64,000 nucleotides of DNA from DATAEY01 sp045805565 (GCA_045805565.1 JBJMKZ010000025.1:62001-126000), one strand, 5' to 3'; counted from the first letter of the stretch, positions 7,780-16,519 are shown. Numbers and translations: made by a program. Notes: generated by a model not told the origin, from the sequence alone.

Positions 7780-8460
7780 ATGCACCGCACCAAGGTCAGG
7801 ATCGTCGAGGACGCCCTCGACGCCAACAACACGATCGCCGCGGCCAACCGTGCCGACTTCGACCGCGCCGACGTGACCGTGGTCAACCTGATGAGCGCCC
7901 CCGGTGCCGGCAAGACGTCGTTGCTCGAACGGGTGGTGGGGGGAGTCGACGGCGTCCGGATCGGCGTCCTGGAGGGGGACGTCCAGGGCAGCCTGGATGC
8001 CGACCGCCTCGCCAGTCTCCACGTCCCGGTCACGCAGCTGAACACCGACGCCGGGTTTGGCGGCGAGTGTCATCTGGACGCCAACATGGTCCGCTCCGCG
8101 GTGCCGGCGCTGCCGCTCCGGGACATCGACCTGCTGGTGATCGAGAACGTCGGCAACCTGGTCTGCCCGGCCGAGTTCAGGGTCGGCGAGGACGTGCGGG
8201 TGATGGTCTCGTCGATCGCCGAGGGGGAGGACAAGCCGCTGAAGTACCCGCTGATGTTCCGAACCTGCGAGCTGGTGCTGGTCAACAAGATCGACCTCCT
8301 CCCCCACCTCGACTTCGACCTCGACCGGTTCCTGGGCAACCTCGACGCCGTCCATCCCGGTGTCCCGCGAATGCTGGTGAGCGCCCGCACCGGGGAGGGG
8401 GTCGCCGAGTGGCGCGCGTGGCTGCGCCGGCTGGCGGCGCGGGCCGAGGCGCCCGCGTGA
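7780..8460 (+). CDS. hypB: HypB, hydrogenase nickel-incorporation GTPase
   Basis: A 226-aa SIMIBI-class GTPase that drives Ni transfer from HypA to the large subunit. Walker A is SAPGAGKTS (about residues 39-47). The metal-binding switch is GECHLD, with the conserved Cys and His. NKIDLL supplies the guanine-specificity Asn-Lys-x-Asp. The N-terminal CxxCGC nickel motif of E. coli HypB and any His-rich stretch are absent, so this is the short form. Its stop overlaps the GTG of the following SIS gene (GTGA), giving coupled translation. Confidence 0.95.
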   Translation: MHRTKVRIVEDALDANNTIAAANRADFDRADVTVVNLMSAPGAGKTSLLERVVGGVDGVRIGVLEGDVQGSLDADRLASLHVPVTQLNTDAGFGGECHLDANMVRSAVPALPLRDIDLLVIENVGNLVCPAEFRVGEDVRVMVSSIAEGEDKPLKYPLMFRTCELVLVNKIDLLPHLDFDLDRFLGNLDAVHPGVPRMLVSARTGEGVAEWRAWLRRLAARAEAPA

Positions 8461-9689
8461 CGCAGGCGCTCGGCGCGGATGCCCTGAGTCAGCGGCTCGA
8501 CGAGGCGCTGTCGCAGCGAACCCGGGCCAACCGCGACTTCTTCGGGGCGCAGGCCGAGCGCCTGGCCCGCGTCTGCCACCGGATGGCCGAGCGCTTCTCG
8601 CGCGGCGCCCGTCTCGTCGCCTTCGGACGCTCGCCCACGGCGCGCTCCGACGTCCGTCACGTGGCGGTGGAGTTCGTGCACCCGGTGATCGTCGGCAAGC
8701 GAGCCCTGCCGGCCATCGGGCTGGCCGGCGAGGGCGGCCGCCTGGCGGACCAGGTCGACCTGGTGGCCGAGCCCGACGACATCGCGATCGCCTTCGGCTG
8801 CGAGGATCGCGACGGGCAGACGGCGTCGGCCCTGCGCATCGCCCGGGAGCGAGGCTGCCTGACCATGGCGTTCGCGCCCGCCGGGGCGGAGTGGGAATTC
8901 GACCCGGGCGGCGACGACCGCTTCGTCCGCCAGGAGCTGGTGGAGACCCTGTACCACGTGCTGTGGGAGCTCGTGCACGTGTTCTTCGAGCATCGCGGGC
9001 TGCTCGAGGGGCGCGCCGCGCGCCGCGTCCACGACACCGGCGCCTCGAGCTTCCTCTATCCCTTCCTGTCGGAGGGCGAGCATGACCTGGAGGGAGTGGT
9101 CGAGGACGTCCGCCGCTCGGTGCTGATGAAGGCCGACGACATCGAAGCCCTGCGCGCGCAGACCCTGACCGACAACCGCGCCGCGCTGATGGCGGCGGCC
9201 GCCGGCCTGAGAGCGGACCTCGACGACGGCGGCAAGCTGCTGGCGCTGGGCAACGGCGGGTCGGCCACCGACGCGATGGACGCGGTGGCCGACTTTCGCG
9301 CGCCGCTCCAGCCCGGGCTGGCGCCGCGCCGGGCGCTGGACCTCACCGAGGACTCGGCGATCATCACGGCGATCGCCAACGACATCGGGACGGAGGCGAT
9401 CTTCGCGCGCCAGATCATCGCCTACGGCCGCCGGGGGGATGCGCTCCTGGCCCTGTCCACCAGCGGGAGCTCGGCGAACGTGGTCGCGGCGCTCGGCGAG
9501 GCGCGGCACCGCGGCCTGCGGACGATCGCCATGGTTGGCTACGACGGCGGCCGAGTCGCCGCCGAGCAGCTCGCCGACCATGTGGTGGTCACGCGCTCGG
9601 AGCACATCCCGCGGATCCAGGAGGCCCAGGCCAGCGCCTACCACCTGCTGCGCGAGCTCGTCGAGCGGGCGGTCGGGGCATCCCCGTGA
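8457..9689 (+). CDS. Double-SIS-domain protein (GmhA/sedoheptulose-7-phosphate isomerase-like) in the hyp operon
   Basis: A 410-aa protein made of two sugar-isomerase (SIS) folds. The N-terminal half contains LVAFGRSPTARSD and a second strand-loop IAIAFGCEDRDGQTAS. The C-terminal half is GmhA-like, with LLALGNGGSATDAMD and LLALSTSGSSANVV as the two phosphosugar-binding loops. GTG start overlaps the hypB stop and its own stop overlaps the hypF start. The tight coupling to hypB and hypF indicates a hydrogenase-linked job. SIS proteins normally bind phosphorylated sugars; no role for such a ligand in NiFe-site assembly is established, so the function is open. Confidence 0.8.
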   Translation: MTQALGADALSQRLDEALSQRTRANRDFFGAQAERLARVCHRMAERFSRGARLVAFGRSPTARSDVRHVAVEFVHPVIVGKRALPAIGLAGEGGRLADQVDLVAEPDDIAIAFGCEDRDGQTASALRIARERGCLTMAFAPAGAEWEFDPGGDDRFVRQELVETLYHVLWELVHVFFEHRGLLEGRAARRVHDTGASSFLYPFLSEGEHDLEGVVEDVRRSVLMKADDIEALRAQTLTDNRAALMAAAAGLRADLDDGGKLLALGNGGSATDAMDAVADFRAPLQPGLAPRRALDLTEDSAIITAIANDIGTEAIFARQIIAYGRRGDALLALSTSGSSANVVAALGEARHRGLRTIAMVGYDGGRVAAEQLADHVVVTRSEHIPRIQEAQASAYHLLRELVERAVGASP

Positions 9690-12037
9690 GCGCGGCCACC
9701 GCGCAGACGGCCGCCGGCGGGCGCCGCCGGGTTCGGGCTCGCGTCGAGGGCACGGTGCAGGGGGTCGGCTTCCGGCCTCACGCCTACCGCCTCGCGGCCG
9801 AACTGGGAGTCAGCGGCTACGTCCTCAACGACGCAGCCGGGGTGCTGGTCGAGGCCGAGGCCGACGCCGCGGTCGTCGACGGCTTCCTCGCCCGCCTGAC
9901 CGGCGAGGCTCCGGCGCTGGCCAGGGTGGAGCGGGTCCGGGCCCAGGAGCTGCCGCCCACCGGCGAGCCCGGGTTCTCGATCCGCGAGAGCCCGCGGGAC
10001 GGGGAGCCGCAGGCTCCGGTCGCGGCCGACAGCGCGACCTGCGAGGAGTGCCTGGGGGAGCTGGCCGACCCCCATGACCGGCGCTTTCGCTACCCGTTCA
10101 TCAACTGCACGAACTGCGGACCGCGCTTCACGATCGTCCGCGGCGTGCCGTACGACCGGCCGCGGACCACGATGGCGGGCTTCGCGATGTGCGGCACATG
10201 CCGCGCCGAGTACGAGGACCCGTCCAACCGCCGCTTCCACGCCCAGCCCAACGCGTGCCCCGAATGCGGCCCGCGGGCAGTCCTGGTGGACTCGGCGGGC
10301 CGGCCGGCGGGGCCGGAGGGCGCGCGCGACGCCATCCAGGCGGCGGCCGCAGCCCTACGCTCGGGCGCGATCGTCGCGATCAAGGGGCTCGGTGGCTTCC
10401 ATCTCGCCTGTCGCGCCGACGACGAGGCCGCGGTGGCGATGCTGCGGGCCCGCAAGCATCGCGAGGACAAGCCGTTCGCGCTGATGGCCGCCGATCTGGA
10501 GGCGGCCCGCCGGCTGGTGGACCCGTCGGCCGACGATGTGGGCCTCCTGCTCTCCCGCCGGCGCCCGGTCGTGCTGGTGCCGCGCCGCCGCGACGCGCCG
10601 GCGGCGCCGTCGGTCGCTCCGCACTCGCCCGATCTGGGCGTGATGCTCCCCTACTCGCCGCTTCACCACCTGCTGCTGGCCGACTCCGCGACCACCATGG
10701 TGATGACCAGCGGCAACGTGTCGGACGAGCCGATCGCCTACCGTGACGCCGAGGCGCTCGAGCGGCTGTCCGGGATCGCCGACCTGTTCCTGGTGCACGA
10801 CCGCCCGATCCACACCCGCACGGACGACTCCGTGGTGCGGACCGTGACGGTGGACCGCCGGCGGCCGCTGATCCTCCGGCGCTCGCGGGGATACGTCCCG
10901 GACGCGATCGAGCTTCCGATTCCCGCCCGGCGTCCGCTGCTGGCCTGCGGCGCCGAGCTCAAGAACACGTTCTGCGTCGCCAAGGGCGCCCGCGCCTGGA
11001 TCGGCCATCACATCGGCGACCTTCGCAACTACGAGACGCTGCGCTCGTTGCGCGAGGGCATCGCTCACTTCCAGAGGCTCTTCGCAGTCGAGCCCGAGGT
11101 CGTTGCCCACGACCTCCATGTCGAGTACCTCTCCACCAAGTACGCCCTCGAGCGCGAGGGTCTGCGGCCGCTGGGCGTGCAGCACCATCACGCCCACCTT
11201 GCCGCCTGCCTGGCCGAGCACGGCGAGACCGGCGACGCGGTCGGCGCGATCTACGACGGGACCGGCTACGGCGCCGACGGCACCATCTGGGGCGGCGAGC
11301 TGCTGTGGGGCGGCCTCGAGGGCTTCGAGCGCGACGGGCGGCTGTTCGCGGTGCGCCTGCCCGGCGGCGACGCGGCCGTCCGGCAACCGTGGCGGATGGC
11401 GTGCGCCTGGCTGGCGGCGTGCGTCGACGCGCGGCCGCAGCTGCCGCGGGCGCTGGTCGAGGCGGTCGATCCGCAGGCATGGGAGATGGTGGCCGAGCTG
11501 GCGCGGAGCGGACTCGCGTCGCCCCTGACCAGCAGCGTCGGACGGCTGTTCGACGCGGCCGCCGCCCTGTGCGGAGTGCGGGCGGAGGTCAACTACGAGG
11601 GGCAGGCGGCGATCGAGCTCGAGGCGGCGTGCGATCCCGCCGAGCGCCGGGCATATCCGCTGCCGTTGGCCGCCGAGGGCGGGGACCTGGTGCTCGACGC
11701 GCGCGAGACCGTCCGGGCGCTGGTCGAAGAGCGCTCGCGCGGGGTGGCGGTGCCGCTGGTGGCGGCCCGCTTCCACAACGCGGTGGCCGGTGCCACCGCG
11801 GCCGCCTGCCGGCTCGCCGCGGAGCGGCGCGGGACGCGCACGGTCGTGCTCTCCGGCGGCGTCTTCCAGAACCGGCGGCTGCTGGAGGCGACCGCGTCCC
11901 GGCTGGCGGACGCGCCCGCCCTGCGTGTGCTCTTCCCGCAGCGCCTGCCCCCCAACGACGGCGGCATCGCCTACGGCCAGGCCGCGGTGGCGGCGGCCCG
12001 CCTTGCCTCGGGGAGGCTCGATGTCCGCAATGGATGA
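9686..12037 (+). CDS. hypF: HypF, carbamoyltransferase for hydrogenase cyanide ligands
   Basis: A 783-aa enzyme that uses carbamoyl phosphate and ATP to carbamoylate the HypE C-terminal Cys. Domains in order: acylphosphatase-like (about 15-105, with EGTVQGVGFRPHAYR), two C-x2-C-x18-C-x2-C zinc fingers (starting CEEC and CGTC), a YrdC-like domain (about 210-390, with KGLGGFHLACRA) and a Kae1-like carbamoyltransferase domain (HHHAH, YDGTGYGADGTIWGGE, LSGGVFQN). Length is typical and all domains are intact. GTG start overlaps the previous stop. Confidence 0.96.
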   Translation: MSAATAQTAAGGRRRVRARVEGTVQGVGFRPHAYRLAAELGVSGYVLNDAAGVLVEAEADAAVVDGFLARLTGEAPALARVERVRAQELPPTGEPGFSIRESPRDGEPQAPVAADSATCEECLGELADPHDRRFRYPFINCTNCGPRFTIVRGVPYDRPRTTMAGFAMCGTCRAEYEDPSNRRFHAQPNACPECGPRAVLVDSAGRPAGPEGARDAIQAAAAALRSGAIVAIKGLGGFHLACRADDEAAVAMLRARKHREDKPFALMAADLEAARRLVDPSADDVGLLLSRRRPVVLVPRRRDAPAAPSVAPHSPDLGVMLPYSPLHHLLLADSATTMVMTSGNVSDEPIAYRDAEALERLSGIADLFLVHDRPIHTRTDDSVVRTVTVDRRRPLILRRSRGYVPDAIELPIPARRPLLACGAELKNTFCVAKGARAWIGHHIGDLRNYETLRSLREGIAHFQRLFAVEPEVVAHDLHVEYLSTKYALEREGLRPLGVQHHHAHLAACLAEHGETGDAVGAIYDGTGYGADGTIWGGELLWGGLEGFERDGRLFAVRLPGGDAAVRQPWRMACAWLAACVDARPQLPRALVEAVDPQAWEMVAELARSGLASPLTSSVGRLFDAAAALCGVRAEVNYEGQAAIELEAACDPAERRAYPLPLAAEGGDLVLDARETVRALVEERSRGVAVPLVAARFHNAVAGATAAACRLAAERRGTRTVVLSGGVFQNRRLLEATASRLADAPALRVLFPQRLPPNDGGIAYGQAAVAAARLASGRLDVRNG

Positions 12038-12782
12038 ACGGATCGCCGCCCTCCACGGCGGCCACGGCCTGGTGGTGGTGGCCGCGGTGGCGATCCTCCT
12101 CGGCCTGCGCCACGCCACCGACCCCGATCACCTGACCGCCGTCTCGACCCTGATCGCGTCCGACGAGGACCGGGGCGCCCGGCGGGCCGGACGGCTGGGC
12201 TTCTCCTGGGGTCTCGGCCACGCCACGACGCTGTTCGCGTTCGGGCTGCCGGTCGTGCTGTTTCGGTCCTACCTGCCCGGTGCCATCCAGCGCGGCGCCG
12301 AGGTTGCGGTGGGAGCCCTGATCATGGCGCTGGCCCTCCGGCTCCTGCTTCGGTGGCGGAGGGGGCGGTTTCACGCCCATGTTCACCGTCACGGCGAGAT
12401 CGAGCACCGTCACCTGCACCCCCACGCGACGGCGCGCGGGCACTCGCACGACCACGTCCGCCAGGCGTCGATGCTCGGACGCTCGCCACTGCAGGCCTAC
12501 GGGATCGGCATGCTCCACGGCGTGGGCGGATCGGCGGGCGTCGGGGTCCTCCTGCTGGCCTCGCTGCCGGACCACCGCCAGGGGGTCGCGGGCCTCGCGC
12601 TGTTCGCCCTGTTCACCGCGGTCTCGATGGCGACCGCGTCCTGCGCCTTCGGCTTCGCGGTGACGCGAGGGCCGCTCCTGCGCCGCTTCACCGTGCTGGC
12701 CCCGCTCCTCGGCGTCGCCAGCCTCGGCTTCGGCGCCTGGTACACGCTCGGCGCCCTGATGGACGTGCCCTACCCGTTCTGA
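12021..12782 (+). CDS. Nickel permease (NicO/UreH-like) with His-rich loop
   Basis: A 253-aa inner-membrane protein with about six hydrophobic segments. The HATDPDHL signature near residue 32 corresponds to the HX4DH metal motif of nickel/cobalt permeases, followed by GLGHATT. A cytosolic or periplasmic loop around residues 118-145 contains many His (for example HAHVHRHGE and HRHLHPH). The ATG lies inside the hypF 3' end (17-base overlap), so it closes the hydrogenase operon and supplies Ni for the enzyme. Cobalt transport is possible by family but less likely from context. Confidence 0.85.
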   Translation: MSAMDERIAALHGGHGLVVVAAVAILLGLRHATDPDHLTAVSTLIASDEDRGARRAGRLGFSWGLGHATTLFAFGLPVVLFRSYLPGAIQRGAEVAVGALIMALALRLLLRWRRGRFHAHVHRHGEIEHRHLHPHATARGHSHDHVRQASMLGRSPLQAYGIGMLHGVGGSAGVGVLLLASLPDHRQGVAGLALFALFTAVSMATASCAFGFAVTRGPLLRRFTVLAPLLGVASLGFGAWYTLGALMDVPYPF

Positions 12783-12801
12783 CCCGGGCTCGGCGGCGTC
12801 G

Positions 12802-12820
12802 GGCCGCGCCAGGGGCGGCC
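12802..12820. terminator. Possible hairpin between convergent nickel permease and mdh
   Basis: GGCCGC and GCGGCC form a 6-bp stem around a 7-base loop in the 68-base gap between convergent genes. There is no T-run. Location supports a terminator role, but the stem is short for such GC-rich DNA. Confidence 0.35.
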
Positions 12821-12850
12821 AGGTAGATGAGCGGCGAGGTCGGGCGCGGG

Positions 12851-13780
12851 CTAGAGCCTGGCCAGCGCCTCGACCACCTCGCGCACGGCGTCGGCCGAAC
12901 GTCGCAGCTGCGTCCGCTCGTCGTCCTCGAGCGCGATCTCGACGATCTCCTCGACACCGTCCTTGCCGAGCTTGACCGGCACGCCGATGAACAGGTCGTG
13001 GGCGCCGTACTCGCCCTGGCACAGCGCGGTGCAGACCAGCACCCGCTTGCGGTCGAGCACGATCGCGTCGACCATCTCGGCGATCGCCGCCGAGGGACCG
13101 TAGAACGCCGAGCCGTCGCCCAGCAGCTCGACCACCTCGGCGCCTCCGTCGCGCGTGCGCTGGACGATCTCCTCCAGCCGCTGCGCCGACAGACGCTCCC
13201 GGATCGGGCTCCCCCCGACCTGCGCTTTCGACAGCACCGGAACCATCGTGTCGCCGTGCCCGCCCAGCACCAGGCCGCTGACATCGGCGGTGGAGACGCC
13301 CAGCTCCCAGGCCAGGAAGGTTCGCAGCCGAGCGGAGTCGAGGATCCCGGCCATGCCGATCACCCGCTGGCGAGGGAAGCCGGTCGCCTCCAGCGCGACA
13401 TGGCACATGGCGTCGAGGGGGTTGGTCACCACGATCACCACGGCGTCGGGCGACCTCTCGGCCACCTGGCCGCAGACCTCGGACACGATCTCGCGGTTGG
13501 CGCCCAGGAGGTCGTCGCGGCTCATGTCCGGCCCCCGCGGGCGGCCGGACGTGACGACCACGATGTCGGAGCCGCCCGTCTCCTCGTACCCCGCTCTGGC
13601 GATGAGGTTGGGTTCGTATCCGGTCAGCAGGCCCGCCTGGTTGAGATCGAGCGCCTTGCCCTGGGCCAGCCCCTCCTCGACGTCGACCAGCACCAGGTCG
13701 GCGTAGTCGCGCTCCGCCAGACGCTGAGCCACGGTGGCGCCCACGTTGCCCGCTCCCACGACAGTGATCTTGCTTCTCAT
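12851..13780 (-). CDS. mdh: Malate dehydrogenase, lactate dehydrogenase-like type
   Basis: A 309-aa NAD-dependent 2-hydroxyacid dehydrogenase. The Rossmann motif VVGAGNVGA is at residues 7-15. The substrate loop GRPRGPDMSR carries the Arg expected for malate (LDH has Gln there). VTNPLDAM and the catalytic-His motif GGHGDTMVP are present. It interconverts malate and oxaloacetate in the TCA cycle. A clear GGAGGT precedes the start on the minus strand. It is a different family branch from the cytosolic-type MDH encoded at 14310-15302, so the window encodes two non-orthologous malate dehydrogenases. Confidence 0.9.
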   Translation of the reverse strand: MRSKITVVGAGNVGATVAQRLAERDYADLVLVDVEEGLAQGKALDLNQAGLLTGYEPNLIARAGYEETGGSDIVVVTSGRPRGPDMSRDDLLGANREIVSEVCGQVAERSPDAVVIVVTNPLDAMCHVALEATGFPRQRVIGMAGILDSARLRTFLAWELGVSTADVSGLVLGGHGDTMVPVLSKAQVGGSPIRERLSAQRLEEIVQRTRDGGAEVVELLGDGSAFYGPSAAIAEMVDAIVLDRKRVLVCTALCQGEYGAHDLFIGVPVKLGKDGVEEIVEIALEDDERTQLRRSADAVREVVEALARL

Positions 13781-13806
13781 CCGCGGACCTCCGTGCGTTG
13801 TTAGCC

Positions 13807-13812
13807 TGTCAA
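13807..13812 (-). promoter_or_regulatory. TTGACA -35-like element in the divergent mdh / winged-helix gap
   Basis: Read on the minus strand, TTGACA lies 27 bases before the mdh start. No convincing -10 is found at 17-bp spacing, so this is only a candidate. The 95-base gap between the divergent genes also contains a GTTAAC palindrome and must hold both promoters. Confidence 0.3.
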
Positions 13813-13875
13813 CCAGTTAACTCGGGCTCGTCCTGAACGTGTCAATGCGGGCTCGCCTCACAACGGAGGTAGAAA

Positions 13876-14244
13876 GTGACGGAATTCCTCGACACCGCCC
13901 GGCGTGACATCGAGTCACGACTGGCCGATCTACGCGACGAGGTGAAGCGTCTGGAAACCGCCCTGGCGGCACTGACCGGCACGCGCCGTGGAGCGGGCCG
14001 GCCGCGCGGCGCCCGCCGCCGCTCCACCGACGGTCGCCGTCGTCGCGGGGGACGCCGGGCGCGTGGTGGGACTCGTGGCGCCCAGGCCGAGCGCCTGGTC
14101 AAGCAGAATCCCGGGGTAACCATCTCCGAGCTGGCCAAGCGGATGGGCATCACCCCCAACTATCTGTACCGAGTGATGCCACAACTCGAGAAGGAAGGCA
14201 AGGTGCGCAAGCGCGACCGGGGCTGGCATCCCGCCGGCAGCTGA
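13876..14244 (+). CDS. Small basic DNA-binding protein: coiled coil, Arg/Gly-rich linker, winged helix
   Basis: A 122-aa protein with GTG start preceded by GGAGGT. Residues 1-35 form a heptad-like amphipathic helix. Residues about 38-70 are almost entirely Arg and Gly (for example RRRRGGRRARGG). Residues about 72-122 form a winged-helix fold (VTISELAKRMGITPNYLYRVMPQLEKEG), with the recognition helix around PNYLYRV. This arrangement suggests an oligomeric nucleoid-associated or regulatory DNA-binding protein. I do not recognise a named family. It is divergent from mdh and converges on the second malate dehydrogenase. Confidence 0.75.
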   Translation: MTEFLDTARRDIESRLADLRDEVKRLETALAALTGTRRGAGRPRGARRRSTDGRRRRGGRRARGGTRGAQAERLVKQNPGVTISELAKRMGITPNYLYRVMPQLEKEGKVRKRDRGWHPAGS

Positions 14245-14269
14245 TCGTCACCTGATCTTCACCTCTGTC

Positions 14270-14296
14270 CCGGCGGCGGCCGCGAGCCGCCGCCGG
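14270..14296. terminator. Bidirectional hairpin between convergent genes
   Basis: A perfect 11-bp stem (CCGGCGGCGGC with GCCGCCGCCGG) around the loop CGCGA sits in the 65-base gap between the + strand winged-helix gene and the - strand mdh. There is no T-run, as is common in very GC-rich actinobacteria. It could terminate both transcripts. Confidence 0.6.
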
Positions 14297-14309
14297 CGCT
14301 TGGCGGCGG

Positions 14310-15302
14310 TCAGACGAGCTCCAGGCGCTTAACCGTGTCGCGTTCCTCGCGCAACTCGTCGACGCTGGCGTCGATGCGCTGGCGCGAGAAGTCGTCGATC
14401 TCGAGGTCCTGCACGATCGACCACCGGCCATCCGAGCACCGGCACGGAAACGAGGAGATCAGGCCCTCCTCGACTCCGTAGGAGCCGTCGGAGGCGATCG
14501 CCATCGAGACCCAGTCGTCGTCCGGTGTGCCGGATAGCCAGTCACGCACGTGGTCCACCGCCGCGTTGGCGGCCGAGGCAGCGCTGGACGCGCCGCGCGC
14601 CTCGATGATCGCCGCCCCCCGCTTGGCCACGGTGGGGATGAAGTCGTTCTCCACCCAATCCTGGTCGTTCACCACCTCGGCGGCGTTCTCCCCCCGTACC
14701 CGAGCATGGAAGATGTCGGGGTACTGCGTGGTGGAGTGGTTCCCCCACACCGTCATGTTGGTTATGTCTCCGGGCCCGACCCCGGCCTTGCTCGCGAGCT
14801 GCCCGACGGCGCGGTTGTGATCGAGCCGGGTCATTGCGGTGAAGCGCTCACGCGGTACGTCGCGGGCGTTGCTCATCGTGATCAGGCAGTTGGTGTTGGC
14901 CGGGTTGCCGACCACCAGCACGTGCACGTCGTCGGCGGCGTGGTCGTTGATCGCCTCGCCCTGCGGCTTGAAGATCCCCCCATTGGCCTCGAGCAGGTCC
15001 GAGCGCTCCATCCCCTTGCCTCGCGGCCGCGCCCCCACCAGCAGGATGAGGTTCGCCCCGTCGAAGGCCTCGGCGGGGTCGTCGCCCACCTCCACGCCGG
15101 TGAGCAGCGGGAAGGCGCAGTCCTCGAGCTCCATCGCCGTGCCCTGCGCGGCCGAGAGCGCGTCCGGTATCTCCAACAGCCTCAGCTCCAGCGGCGTGTC
15201 GGAGCCCAGCATCTCGCCGCTGGCGATCCGGAACAGCAGGCTGTAGCCGATCTGCCCGGCGGCACCGGTGACGGCTACACGGACGGGTTGCGCGGGGGTC
15301 AC
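14310..15302 (-). CDS. mdh: Malate dehydrogenase, cytosolic type
   Basis: A 330-aa NAD-dependent malate dehydrogenase of the cytosolic (Thermus/eukaryotic cytosol) branch. Signatures are VTGAAGQIGYSL for NAD binding, GARPRGKGMERSDLL for the substrate Arg loop, GNPANTN and the catalytic-His region WGNHSTTQYPD. Start is GTG, with AAAGGTG upstream. It is 39 bases downstream of the isocitrate dehydrogenase gene on the same strand and is probably co-transcribed with it, giving an icd-mdh TCA pair. Confidence 0.93.
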   Translation of the reverse strand: MTPAQPVRVAVTGAAGQIGYSLLFRIASGEMLGSDTPLELRLLEIPDALSAAQGTAMELEDCAFPLLTGVEVGDDPAEAFDGANLILLVGARPRGKGMERSDLLEANGGIFKPQGEAINDHAADDVHVLVVGNPANTNCLITMSNARDVPRERFTAMTRLDHNRAVGQLASKAGVGPGDITNMTVWGNHSTTQYPDIFHARVRGENAAEVVNDQDWVENDFIPTVAKRGAAIIEARGASSAASAANAAVDHVRDWLSGTPDDDWVSMAIASDGSYGVEEGLISSFPCRCSDGRWSIVQDLEIDDFSRQRIDASVDELREERDTVKRLELV

Positions 15303-15341
15303 AGCGAGAGCACCTTTCTGTAGCGAACTGCGGAGGGCGGG

Positions 15342-16424
15342 CTAGCCCGCGTTCAACTCCTCGATGACCGCGTCGGCGAACTGGGACGTGCCCACCGCCG
15401 TCGGGTCGTCACGGGTCGGCTTGAGGTCATAGGTGACCTTGTCACCCTTGCGGATCACCTCGGCGATCGCGGCCTCCATCCGGTCGGCGGCCTCGAGCTC
15501 GTCGAGGTGGCGCAGCATCAGCACCCCCGAGAGCATGAGGGCGGTCGGGTTCACCTTGTTCTGCCCCTTGTACTTGGGCGCCGATCCGTGGGTCGCCTCG
15601 AACATCGCCGCCTCGGTCCCGATGTTCCCGCCCGGCGCCAGGCCCAGGCCGCCGATCATCCCGGCGCCGAGGTCGGAGACGATGTCGCCGTAGAGGTTGG
15701 GCAGGACGATCACGTCGTACTCCTCGGGCCGTGACACCAGCTGATTGCACAGGTTGTCGATGATCCGGTCCTCGAACTCGATCTCGGGGTGGCGCTCCGC
15801 GACCTGGCGCGCCACCTCGAGGAAGAGCCCGTCCGAGAACTTCATGATGTTGGCCTTGTGGGCGGCGGTCACCTTCCGACGGCCGTACTCCTGCGCGTAG
15901 TCGAACGCCGCCTCGACGATCCGCTCGGATCCGAACTCCGAGATCGGCTTGATGGAGATGCCCGCGTCGTCGCGAATCCGGACGTCGAGCCCGGCCAGGA
16001 ACTCGCGCAGGCGGCCGTTCTCCTCGCTGCCGCGCTCGAACTCGATCCCGGCGTAGAGGTCCTCGGTGTTCTCCCGCACGACCACGATGTCGGTCTGCGG
16101 GAAGCGGGTGCGAACGCCCTCGTATGCCTTGCATGGCCGCAGGCAGGCGTAGAGGTCGAGCTCCTTGCGCAGCAGCACGTTGACCGAGCGAAAGCCCGAG
16201 CCCACAGGCGTCGTGGTCGGGCCCTTGATCCCCACCTTGGTCCGCTTGATCGACTCGAGCGTGCGGTCGGGGAACGGCGTGCCCTCGTCCCGATAGACGT
16301 CCTCGCCCGCGGGCTGCTCGTCCCACCGGAACTCGATCCCGGTCGCCTCGAGGACCCGGCGGGTCGCCTCGACCAGCTCCGGCCCGGTGCCGTCGCCGGG
16401 GATCAGCGTGACTTCATGGGCCAT
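15342..16424 (-). CDS. icd: Isocitrate dehydrogenase (isocitrate/isopropylmalate dehydrogenase family)
   Basis: A 360-aa beta-decarboxylating dehydrogenase. LIPGDGTGPE is near the N-terminus. The substrate-specificity segment reads GFRSVNVLLRKELDLYA; its Ser-x-Asn is the isocitrate-type signature. VRENTEDLYAG, AAHKANIMK (catalytic Lys), NLYGDIVSDLGAG (metal-binding Asp residues) and the adenine loop ATHGSAPKYKGQNKVNP are all intact. It converts isocitrate to 2-oxoglutarate. The short length suggests the NAD-type enzyme, although cofactor use is not certain from sequence. ATG start, with AAAGGA upstream. Confidence 0.88.
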   Translation of the reverse strand: MAHEVTLIPGDGTGPELVEATRRVLEATGIEFRWDEQPAGEDVYRDEGTPFPDRTLESIKRTKVGIKGPTTTPVGSGFRSVNVLLRKELDLYACLRPCKAYEGVRTRFPQTDIVVVRENTEDLYAGIEFERGSEENGRLREFLAGLDVRIRDDAGISIKPISEFGSERIVEAAFDYAQEYGRRKVTAAHKANIMKFSDGLFLEVARQVAERHPEIEFEDRIIDNLCNQLVSRPEEYDVIVLPNLYGDIVSDLGAGMIGGLGLAPGGNIGTEAAMFEATHGSAPKYKGQNKVNPTALMLSGVLMLRHLDELEAADRMEAAIAEVIRKGDKVTYDLKPTRDDPTAVGTSQFADAVIEELNAG

Positions 16425-16519
16425 CGGGTCGGGGTCCTTTCGCCGCAGGTGGGCCGCTGGCGGGGCGATGCTATCGCCGCGTCACGGGCGCCGGGCCGGA
16501 GCATGGGATCATCACCGGC

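Noticed and set aside
12389..12450. His-codon-rich repeat-like DNA
   Set aside because: It is the His-rich loop of the nickel permease, not an independent repeat.
12827..13804. 325-codon + frame opposite the LDH-like mdh
   Set aside because: Antisense shadow; the minus-strand protein carries intact dehydrogenase motifs and a good ribosome site.
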